Assembly (NCBI RefSeq): GCF_036378875.1
Contig: NZ_DASUVO010000063.1
Location: forward strand, 1 to 64,000
From: Actinophytocola sp036378875
Lineage (GTDB): Bacteria; Actinomycetota; Actinomycetes; Mycobacteriales; Pseudonocardiaceae
DNA: 64,000 bases
Reading direction: 5' to 3'
The notes under the pieces were generated by a model. That model was not told where the DNA came from and searched no databases. It was given only the letters and a program-made list of their open reading frames with translations. Positions 58,149-64,000 of this stretch are shown here, piece after piece (within the stretch, counting starts at the first letter, position 1; each line of letters opens with the position of its first letter). The position numbers and the translations under genes are program-made.

Positions 58149-60116
58149 GTGCTCGACGACCTGACCGACCACGAGTCGGCGTTGACCGACGCCGCGTGTG
58201 GTGGCACCGAACTGGTCTGCGCCGACCGTGTGCCGATCCGCGCGGCGCTGATCCGGGAACTGCTCCTCGGTCGGCGCGGCGAACTGGACCCGCGTGGCGT
58301 CCGGCTCCGCGGCGCCCGCGTGGTCGGCGCGCTGGAACTGGACTACGTGACGGCCAAGGTGGGCCTGGACCTGGTCGACTGCGACATCGAGGAGCCGGTT
58401 GACCTCACCCAGGCGGCGTTGCCCCGACTCGTGCTGGTCAGGAGCCGGCTCGCCGGGCTCCGGGCCGCCGGCGTGCGGATCAGCGGTGACCTGCTGCTCG
58501 ACGAGGCCACGATCGTCGGGACCGAGAAGACGGGTGCGGTGCGGCTGCTGAGCGCCCACGTCGGCCGAGCGCTCTCCCTGGACGGGGTGGAAGTACGCAA
58601 CGACTTCGGTTCCGCACTGCACGCCGACCGCATGCAGGTGGACGGCATCGTTCTCCTCCGGGATGCCCGGCTGTCGGGAGAGGGGCGCAAGGGCGCGGTC
58701 CGCATGGTCGGCGCCCACCTCAAGGGCGAGCTGAACATGTCACGGACGGACATCCGCAACGACACCGGGCCGGCGCTGGACGCGGCGACCCTGACGGTCG
58801 ACAGCACCATGTTCCTCGACCAGGTGACGGTGTCCGGTCACGGTGACATGGGCGCGATCCGGGTGGTCGGGGCGCGCATCGGCGGGCGGATCAGCCTCGA
58901 CGGCGCCGACATCCGCAACACGTCCGGCCCAGCGCTGGGTGCCGAGGGTGCGCATGTCGGCGGTGATCTGCTCGTCCACGGTGCCCGGTTCTCGGGTGCG
59001 GGGAGCCCAGGCGCGCTCCAGCTGGCGAACGCACGCGTCGGTGGCGACCTCTACCTGGTCGACACCGAGGTGCGCAACGACTCCGGGGCCGCCGTGCACG
59101 CCGACGGTCTGCGTGTCGACGGCACCCCCGTGCTGCTCAGAACGCGGATGTCCGGCTCGGCGGAGGACGGCACGATCTGGTTGCTCGGCGCGCACGTGGC
59201 CGGGTTACGCGTCGTCGAGTCGGAAGTGGACAACGACGCCGGCCCCGCCTTGTTCGCCGCCCAGCTACGCGTTCAGGGCAACGTGTTCCTGCAGTTGACC
59301 CGGATGTCCGGGGCCGGTCGGCACGCGGCGATCCGACTGGGCGACTCCCGGATCGGCGGGCAGCTCGTGTTCGGCAACATGACGATCAGCAACCCGGACG
59401 GCCAGCTACTGGACCTGCGCGAGGCACAGGTGGGAGCCAGCGTGTGGTTCCCGACCGACGTCGTCTGCCCGGACCCGGCGGCGTGCGACGGGCGGCTGGT
59501 CAACCTCAACGACTTCAGCTACGGCTCGATCGAGGGCGCGGACTGGCGGCAGTGGCTGCACCTCGTTCGCCACCACACCAAAGAATACCGGCCCTCGCCG
59601 TACCAGCAGCTCGCCGCGGTCGAGCGGGCCGCCGGACACGACGGCAACGCACGGAACATCCTGATCGCGCAACAACAGGACCTGCGACACCGCTCGCCCG
59701 CCGCGCTCGGGGGATGGCTCACGCGTCGTTTCCACTGGTTGTGGGGTGCGCTGGCCGGCTACGGCTACCGGGCCCGGCGCACCGCACTCGCGTTGCTGGT
59801 GGCGTTGGCCGCCGCCGGCGGCGTGACCCTGTGGGCCGGTCACGTCATGACCGGCCCTGGCCGCCACGCCGCCGAGCACACGATCACCTCCAGCGCGCCG
59901 AGGACGCCGTGCTCGACGATCGAGCTGATCGGGCTGGGGCTCGACCGCGGGCTGCCACTGGGCCCGACCGGACTGCGCTCCCGCTGCGACCTGGACACGG
60001 AATCCGTGGCGGGTCAGGTGTTCACCGTGCTGCTGTGGATCGTGCAGGCCGCCGTGTGGGGGCTGGCCACCCTCGCACTCGCCGGCTACACGGGCCTCAT
60101 CCGCAAGAGCGCTTAG
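58149..60116 (+). CDS. membrane-anchored protein with five 53-residue repeats
   Basis: 655 aa. Residues 129-392 are five tandem units of 53, 53, 53, 53 and 52 residues with the pattern GA(V/I)RL.GAH.GG.L.L....(V/I)RND.GPAL.A....VDG...L....SG.G, plus partial units before and after. The spacing suggests a stacked beta-helix. A helical segment (~470-515) and two C-terminal transmembrane helices (~547-565 and ~630-650) anchor it. Similar actinobacterial proteins are often labelled oxidoreductase without evidence. GTG 58149 has AAGG upstream. It looks like a surface scaffold; function unknown. Confidence 0.7.
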   Translation: MLDDLTDHESALTDAACGGTELVCADRVPIRAALIRELLLGRRGELDPRGVRLRGARVVGALELDYVTAKVGLDLVDCDIEEPVDLTQAALPRLVLVRSRLAGLRAAGVRISGDLLLDEATIVGTEKTGAVRLLSAHVGRALSLDGVEVRNDFGSALHADRMQVDGIVLLRDARLSGEGRKGAVRMVGAHLKGELNMSRTDIRNDTGPALDAATLTVDSTMFLDQVTVSGHGDMGAIRVVGARIGGRISLDGADIRNTSGPALGAEGAHVGGDLLVHGARFSGAGSPGALQLANARVGGDLYLVDTEVRNDSGAAVHADGLRVDGTPVLLRTRMSGSAEDGTIWLLGAHVAGLRVVESEVDNDAGPALFAAQLRVQGNVFLQLTRMSGAGRHAAIRLGDSRIGGQLVFGNMTISNPDGQLLDLREAQVGASVWFPTDVVCPDPAACDGRLVNLNDFSYGSIEGADWRQWLHLVRHHTKEYRPSPYQQLAAVERAAGHDGNARNILIAQQQDLRHRSPAALGGWLTRRFHWLWGALAGYGYRARRTALALLVALAAAGGVTLWAGHVMTGPGRHAAEHTITSSAPRTPCSTIELIGLGLDRGLPLGPTGLRSRCDLDTESVAGQVFTVLLWIVQAAVWGLATLALAGYTGLIRKSA

Positions 60117-60643
60117 CCGTAGACCTGGCCGTGGCCCGTGCCGTACAGCATCACCGTGTACGTCTCCTGGTTGTCCTGGCCGGGGATCATCGAGTCCTCC
60201 TTCACCGTGATGCTCAGCGGCAGCGCGGCGATCGGCGCGGTCTCGGTGCCCACGTTGGACGGCTGGCCCACGTGCACGGAGATGTCGATGTCGTTGTTGT
60301 AACCAGGATCCAGGTGGACGACCTCCACCCACGCGGTCGGGATGAACGCGCCGCCGCCCCGGTACTTGGCGCCGTACATCCAGAACACCCGCATGGTGAT
60401 GGACGTGCTTGACTCGTGGTCGTCCCCGAACGGGTTCCAGATGTACCAGGAGCTGGAGTAGGTGATGTCCTTGTAGTTCGGGCCGGCGGCCTGGGTGAGG
60501 TCGTTGACCCAGTCGGCGTCCTCCGGCACCGCGTTGGCCTGGTCGGCGTTGACGTTCACCACCGACTCGCTCTTCTCGACCAGCCACCAGGCTTCCTTGA
60601 TGGCGTTGGTCACCGCGGTGACCTTGGCGACCGCCCCGGTCAT
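60113..60643 (-). CDS. unknown 176-aa protein coupled to an acidic micro-ORF
   Basis: Begins MTGAVAKVTAVTNAIKEAWWLVEKSESVVNVNADQANAVP (amphipathic helix), then a beta-rich body: YSSSWYIWNPFGDDHESSTSITMRVFWMYGAKYRGGGAFIPTAWVEVVHLDPGYNNDIDI. No signal peptide. The Trp/Tyr/Asn-rich body recalls pore-forming or lectin-like sandwiches, but no family is recognised. ATG 60643 overlaps the 35-aa ORF stop as ATGA. The 3' end overlaps the convergent repeat-protein gene. Confidence 0.65.
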   Translation of the reverse strand: MTGAVAKVTAVTNAIKEAWWLVEKSESVVNVNADQANAVPEDADWVNDLTQAAGPNYKDITYSSSWYIWNPFGDDHESSTSITMRVFWMYGAKYRGGGAFIPTAWVEVVHLDPGYNNDIDISVHVGQPSNVGTETAPIAALPLSITVKEDSMIPGQDNQETYTVMLYGTGHGQVYG

Positions 60644-60747
60644 TCGCTCATCTCCTCGACGTCGACGACCTCGATCTGCTCGTCGGTCTCCTCGATCTGG
60701 GCTCCGCGGAACTCCACCCGCGTCTCCTGGCCCTCCGTGTCGGACAT
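60640..60747 (-). CDS. 35-aa acidic micro-protein
   Basis: AGGAGG lies 9 nt before ATG 60747, one of the best ribosome-binding sites in the window. The product starts MSDTEGQETRVEFRGAQIEE and ends QIEVVDVEEMSE; about a third of its residues are Asp or Glu. Its TGA overlaps the next ATG (ATGA), so production of the 176-aa protein is tied to it. It could be a chaperone-like partner, antitoxin-like mask or precursor peptide; nothing decides. Confidence 0.65.
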   Translation of the reverse strand: MSDTEGQETRVEFRGAQIEETDEQIEVVDVEEMSE

Positions 60748-60980
60748 GTGGTCCCACCTCCTGTTCTGTGCCAGTGGCGCTCATTCAACGCGCGGTGGCG
60801 GCGCTGGACCTTCCCCTTCGGGCGTCCTTGCGGGACGCGCGATGGGGCTGACCAGTGTTCGGCGGCCGCGCAAGCGGTCCCGTTCGACGCCGCTCGGCGT
60901 TCGCGGGCCTTGACCCGGCGGCTCGCTCAGGTGCCGAATGGTCTGGCTTCGTTCACCGGGCCGGTCCGGTGTGGACTGAC

Positions 60981-60986
60981 TATCCT
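60981..60986 (+). promoter_or_regulatory. leaderless -10 box TATCCT
   Basis: TATCCT is followed by 7 nt and GTG 60994, supporting the GTG over ATG 61003 as the start. The 245 nt upstream to 60748 hold no supported gene. Confidence 0.45.
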
Positions 60987-60993
60987 GCCTGCT

Positions 60994-61980
60994 GTGACGA
61001 CGATGCGGGCGGTCGTGCTCACCGAGCCCGGCCCGGTGGAAAACCTCGAGATCCGTGAACTCCCCGTGCCTTCGCCGCGACCCGGATGGGTCCGGATCGC
61101 GGTGAAGGCGTTCGGGCTCAACCGTTCCGAGCTGCACCTGCGGCTCGGGCTGGCCGAGGGCGACCTGCGGTTCCCGATCGTGCCGGGGATCGAGGCCGCC
61201 GGTGTCGTGGACGCCGTGGACGGGGCCACCGACCTCCTGCCCGGCCAGCAGGTCGTCACCATGATGGGTGGCATGGGGCGTGCCTTCGACGGCGGGTACG
61301 CCGAGTACACCGTGGTGCCCAGGTCCCAGGTGGTGCCGTTCCGTTCGGACCTGCCGTGGGCCGTGATCGGCGGCGTGCCGGAGACAGTGCAGACCGCGTA
61401 CGGCTCGCTGACCACCGGGCTCGACCTGCGGGCCGGCCAGACCCTGTTGATCCGCGGCGGCACCTCCGCCCTCGGCTACGCCACCGCCGCGCTGGCCCGT
61501 GACCTCGGTGCGACGGTCCTGGCGACCACCCGCCAGCCCGGCAGGCTCGACACTCTCGCCGAACACGGCGTCGACCACCCGATCCTCGACAAGGGCGCCA
61601 TCGCCGAGGAGGTCCGCCGCATCGTGCCCGACGGCGTGGACGCCGCGTTGGAGCTGGTCGGCACCCCGACCCTGCCGGACACCCTGGCCGCGACCAGGGT
61701 CCACGGCACGGTCTGCTTCACCGGGATGCTGTCCAACCAGTGGACGATCCCCGACTTCTACCCGATCGGGTACCTCCCGGACGGCGTCCGGCTCTCCGCC
61801 TACAGCGGCGAGGCGAACGACCTGCCCTCCGACGTGCTGCAGCGCTACCTGGACCAGATCGCCGACGGCTCGATGCGCCTCGGCCCGACCCACACCTACC
61901 GCCTGGACGAAATCCGCGACGCACACCGCGCCATGGAGGACAACACGGTCAGCGGCAAGCTCGTGGTGCTCACCGAGTAG
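60994..61980 (+). CDS. zinc-independent quinone oxidoreductase (MDR family)
   Basis: 328 aa. MDR superfamily: N-terminal GroES-like domain (FGLNRSELHLRLG, VPGIEAAGVVDAV), then NADPH Rossmann domain with LLIRGGTSALGYATAALARDLGATVLATTRQPGRL (AxxGxxG-type loop). No structural-zinc Cys cluster, so a quinone reductase/zeta-crystallin type. Likely NADPH-dependent reduction of quinones or enones. Confidence 0.88.
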   Translation: MTTMRAVVLTEPGPVENLEIRELPVPSPRPGWVRIAVKAFGLNRSELHLRLGLAEGDLRFPIVPGIEAAGVVDAVDGATDLLPGQQVVTMMGGMGRAFDGGYAEYTVVPRSQVVPFRSDLPWAVIGGVPETVQTAYGSLTTGLDLRAGQTLLIRGGTSALGYATAALARDLGATVLATTRQPGRLDTLAEHGVDHPILDKGAIAEEVRRIVPDGVDAALELVGTPTLPDTLAATRVHGTVCFTGMLSNQWTIPDFYPIGYLPDGVRLSAYSGEANDLPSDVLQRYLDQIADGSMRLGPTHTYRLDEIRDAHRAMEDNTVSGKLVVLTE

Positions 61981-61996
61981 CAGCCGGAGATCCAAG

Positions 61997-62002
61997 TACC
62001 TT
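61997..62002 (+). promoter_or_regulatory. leaderless -10 box TACCTT
   Basis: TACCTT is followed by 7 nt and GTG 62010, 29 nt behind the previous stop. Confidence 0.4.
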
Positions 62003-62009
62003 TTGTCGT

Positions 62010-62624
62010 GTGGATTCCTGGAACCGGTGGCGGGACGACGTGTTCGGCGACCCGTACCTGGTCTGGCACGACGGCCCCGACTTCCGTCGTCTGCTGAGCC
62101 TGCCACCCGAGGAGGTCGCACGGATGCTGCCGGCCGGCCTCGATGCCGAGGACCCGGTGGCCGCACTGTCGATTCTGGCCATGGCGGAAGAGGGCCGTGC
62201 CCCGCAGGATGCCGAGGCACTGCTACGCACCGCGGCGGCGACGGCGACCGGCACGTTCCTCGTCCGCGTGGCCCAGGCGCTAAACGCGCTGACCGGCGAC
62301 GAGTCCTGGGCCGAGCCGATCGCGTCGGTCCTCGGGTCACAGGAGTTCTGGGGCGTCCGCATCGACGCCGCGATCGCGCTCGCCACGTTCACGCCGACCG
62401 TGCCGCTGATCCAGACACTGGACCGTGCCGTCCGCGACCCGGAGTACCTGGTCCGGTACCACTCGGCGAACGCACTCCTGCGATACGCGGGCCGCCGCTC
62501 CGACATCTCGAACCTGAAGCTCTTCAAGAAGATCACCGCCGACGACCGGGCAAGCTGGGCCGAAGCGGCCGACAAGCTCACCTCGGACGCCCTGACCCGC
62601 GTGTCCAACACTCAGGACCCCTGA
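62010..62624 (+). CDS. HEAT-like repeat protein
   Basis: 204 aa, all-helical by eye. The pattern DAAIALATFTPTVPLIQTLDRAVRDPEYLVRYHSANALLRYAG is a HEAT/PBS-like repeat pair, with a weaker pair before it (PVAALSILAMAEEG.. AEALLRTAAATATG). No catalytic motif. Probably a protein-binding scaffold. Its stop overlaps the left arm of the downstream stem-loop. Confidence 0.7.
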   Translation: MDSWNRWRDDVFGDPYLVWHDGPDFRRLLSLPPEEVARMLPAGLDAEDPVAALSILAMAEEGRAPQDAEALLRTAAATATGTFLVRVAQALNALTGDESWAEPIASVLGSQEFWGVRIDAAIALATFTPTVPLIQTLDRAVRDPEYLVRYHSANALLRYAGRRSDISNLKLFKKITADDRASWAEAADKLTSDALTRVSNTQDP

Positions 62625-62660
62625 GTTCAACAATTCGGTCATCCGCGATTTGTTGAACTC
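62623..62660. terminator. 11-bp perfect stem-loop
   Basis: GAGTTCAACAA (62623-62633) pairs with TTGTTGAACTC (62650-62660) over 16 nt, between convergent genes. Confidence 0.75.
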
Positions 62661-62690
62661 GCCGGTCCACACGGTTGGACACGCGAACGG

Positions 62691-63557
62691 TCAGCGCAGC
62701 GCGGCAGTCTCGATGCCCACCCCGAAGGCGGCCGCGTTGTCGCGTGCCCAGTCGGCGAAGGTGAGCGCGGGCCGACCCAGCAGGTCTTCCACGGTGCTGG
62801 TCGTGGGTCCCGGGCGAAGGGCGTAGTCGGCCAGAGACCCGAGCAGACGCGCGGGGACCTCCTCGGGCAGCCCTTGCGCGAGCATTCTCTGCCGTACCTG
62901 CTCGGGTGAGACCTCCTGGAAGGACAGGGCTCGGCCGATGGCGGCGCCGAGGAGCCGCACCTTCTCGAACTGGTCCAGCGACCCCGGCCCGGTCAGCGTG
63001 TGGACCGCCCCCGTGTGAAGGCGGCCCCGGAGGGCTTGTGCGGCGACCGCCGCGATGTCGGCCTCGTGGATCGGGGAGGTGGCGGCGTGGCCGTACGCAC
63101 CGCGCACCACGTCACCGGCGTGGATCTGCGGCGCCCAGGCCAGCGCGTTGGCGGCGAAGTCGGCCAGGCGCAGGACGGTCCAGTCCAGACCGGAGCGCGT
63201 GACGAGGTCCTCGGCGGCCGTGAACTGGGCGGCGAAGCGGGCTTCTCCCGCCGGGTGCTCCACTGTGGTGGCCGACAGCAGCACCACACGCCGCACGCCC
63301 TGGGCGACGGCCAGCTTCAGGAGCTCACCGAGACCGGGGCCGGTGGCACGCGGGCTGATCTGTACCGCCTCCACTCCGGCCAACGCCGTTTCGATCCACT
63401 GTGGACGAAACAGGTCCCCGTCGACCACTCGCGCGCCGGCCGGAAGCGGGGCCCCGCCAGGACCACGCGTGACCGCGGTGACGGCCGTGCCCTCCCTCAG
63501 CAGCACACGCATTACCTGACGCCCCACGACGCCGTTGGCTCCGGTGATCAGAATCAT
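62691..63557 (-). CDS. NmrA-like NAD(P)-binding protein
   Basis: 288 aa. Atypical short-chain dehydrogenase fold: MILITGANGVVGRQVMRVLL (GxxGxxG), VDGDLFRP, VVLLSATTVEHPAG (no YxxxK), DWTVLRLADFAANAL and HEADIAAVAAQAL. Matches NmrA/QOR2-type proteins acting as redox sensors or NAD(P)H:quinone reductases. The missing Tyr/Lys pair argues against classical SDR catalysis. ATG 63557 starts the Rossmann strand. Confidence 0.82.
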   Translation of the reverse strand: MILITGANGVVGRQVMRVLLREGTAVTAVTRGPGGAPLPAGARVVDGDLFRPQWIETALAGVEAVQISPRATGPGLGELLKLAVAQGVRRVVLLSATTVEHPAGEARFAAQFTAAEDLVTRSGLDWTVLRLADFAANALAWAPQIHAGDVVRGAYGHAATSPIHEADIAAVAAQALRGRLHTGAVHTLTGPGSLDQFEKVRLLGAAIGRALSFQEVSPEQVRQRMLAQGLPEEVPARLLGSLADYALRPGPTTSTVEDLLGRPALTFADWARDNAAAFGVGIETAALR

Positions 63558-63615
63558 GATGTTGTTCCTTTCGTCGTGCCCTCCAGACACCGGCCCCTGG
63601 CTCGGTTGTGACCTT

Positions 63616-63633
63616 GTGTGAACGACCTCACAC
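63616..63633. promoter_or_regulatory. inverted repeat GTGTGA-N6-TCACAC
   Basis: Located between the divergent NmrA-like and cyclase-family genes, 58 nt from the former and 70 nt from the latter. Symmetry suits a dimeric regulator; no candidate is in the window. Confidence 0.45.
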
Positions 63634-63703
63634 GCCATCGCGCCGCGCTGAGTCACCCGGACGTGTCACGAGAATTCGTGCTTTCGCGATAAGCTGCCCG
63701 GTT

Positions 63704-64000
63704 ATGCGCCCTGATTTTCTGCGGAATTATCTGCACAGCCGGCGAGATGTTCTCGGCTTGACGGCAAAGGCGGCGGCGGTCACGGCCGCTGTTTCGGCAG
63801 GCGTCGGAACAGCGGCCGGGACGGCTTCGGCGGACGGGGAAGAGTTCACCGACGAGATGTTCACTCTGGACGAGGTCGCGGGTTGGGCCGAGAAGACCGC
63901 CCGGCGTTACGGTGCCGATGACCAGCGCGGCGCGTGGAACGAGGTGACCCCGGAGCGGACCCGGAAGGCGTTGCGGTTGCTGGAGGGCCGCGGCCCGGTG
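63704..64000 (+). CDS. Tat-exported cyclase-family protein (5' part only)
   Basis: The reading frame is cut by the window end after 99 codons. A twin-arginine signal (SRRDVLGLTAKAAAVTAAVSAG, residues 12-33) is followed by DEVAGWAEKTARRYGADDQRGAWNEVTPERTRKALRLLEG, the typical start of cyclase/kynurenine-formamidase-like (metal-dependent hydrolase) proteins. The metal motif HxGTHxD would lie beyond the edge. TAAGCT (63690-63695) 8 nt before the ATG suggests a leaderless or very short leader. Confidence 0.75.
   Translation, partial: MRPDFLRNYLHSRRDVLGLTAKAAAVTAAVSAGVGTAAGTASADGEEFTDEMFTLDEVAGWAEKTARRYGADDQRGAWNEVTPERTRKALRLLEGRGPV

Noticed and set aside
1..64000. tRNA, rRNA, riboswitch or prophage/transposase genes
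   Set aside because: None recognised on reading both strands; the only mobile-like sequences are the 119-bp cassettes and the hairpin island.

Overview
High-GC actinomycete chromosome. GTG/TTG starts, strongly GC-biased third codon positions, RTGA stop-start overlaps, several apparently leaderless genes (TANNNT box 6-7 nt before the start codon), Tat-exported glycosidases, an AfsR-type SARP regulator, a HelR-like ATPase and mycothiol-type DsbA/nitroreductase homology point to the Pseudonocardiales (Lentzea/Saccharothrix-like). The order-level placement is inference. No rRNA, tRNA, CRISPR array, prophage or transposase was found.

Layout. 1-5.8 kb: truncated condensation-like protein, DsbA-like protein, EEP-family nuclease, DUF305/DUF6153 pair, HelR-like ATPase with a decayed tandem copy of its own 3' end, YggT. 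5.9-11.1 kb: Ser/Thr kinase, FHA-like protein, scramblase/LURP-like protein, a divergent RsmE-like protein, and a translationally coupled three-gene unit (Pro-rich repeat exoprotein, SigE-family sigma factor, one-TM anti-sigma-like protein). 11.2-17.4 kb: GH95-like glycosidase with two operator-like sites, small proteins, lipoprotein, class-C serine hydrolase. 17.4-23.6 kb: glyoxylate/2-hydroxyacid module (FAD/FeS dehydrogenase, class V aminotransferase, divergent SLC13/MatC permease, IclR regulator). 23.6-26.4 kb: a 596-nt hairpin-rich island, then a CaiB-type CoA transferase and enoyl-CoA hydratase with a 119-bp cassette between them.

26.4-38.1 kb is a carbohydrate-utilisation locus: GH31-GH28-phytase operon, polysaccharide-lyase-like protein, GH27 alpha-galactosidase, second GH31, LCM-type methyltransferase, and two tiny ORFs whose products share a WYDML motif. 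Recurrent operators (ATACATC-S-GATC and a LacI-type GGAAAGCGCTTGCC) link this locus with the GH95 gene and the GH78 rhamnosidase, so these enzymes probably form a plant-polysaccharide (pectin-like) regulon. 38.1-45 kb: serine hydrolase, SARP/NB-ARC/TPR regulator, cold-shock-domain protein, DUF1905 protein, GH114. 45-52 kb: GH78, then a histidine kinase/response regulator with an ABC exporter. 52-64 kb: two large membrane proteins, Gfo/Idh/MocA oxidoreductase, lipoprotein, a five-copy 53-residue-repeat protein, a tiny acidic ORF coupled to a 176-aa unknown, quinone oxidoreductase, HEAT-like protein, NmrA-like protein, and the start of a Tat-exported cyclase-family protein cut by the window end.

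Most unusual: two copies (24967-25089 minus, 34435-34557 plus) of a 119-bp, MIRU-like cassette. Each copy sits exactly at a start codon between duplicated RTGA tetranucleotides. Each carries a gap-free 40-codon ORF that takes over the host gene's ribosome-binding site and re-initiates the host gene through a stop-start overlap.
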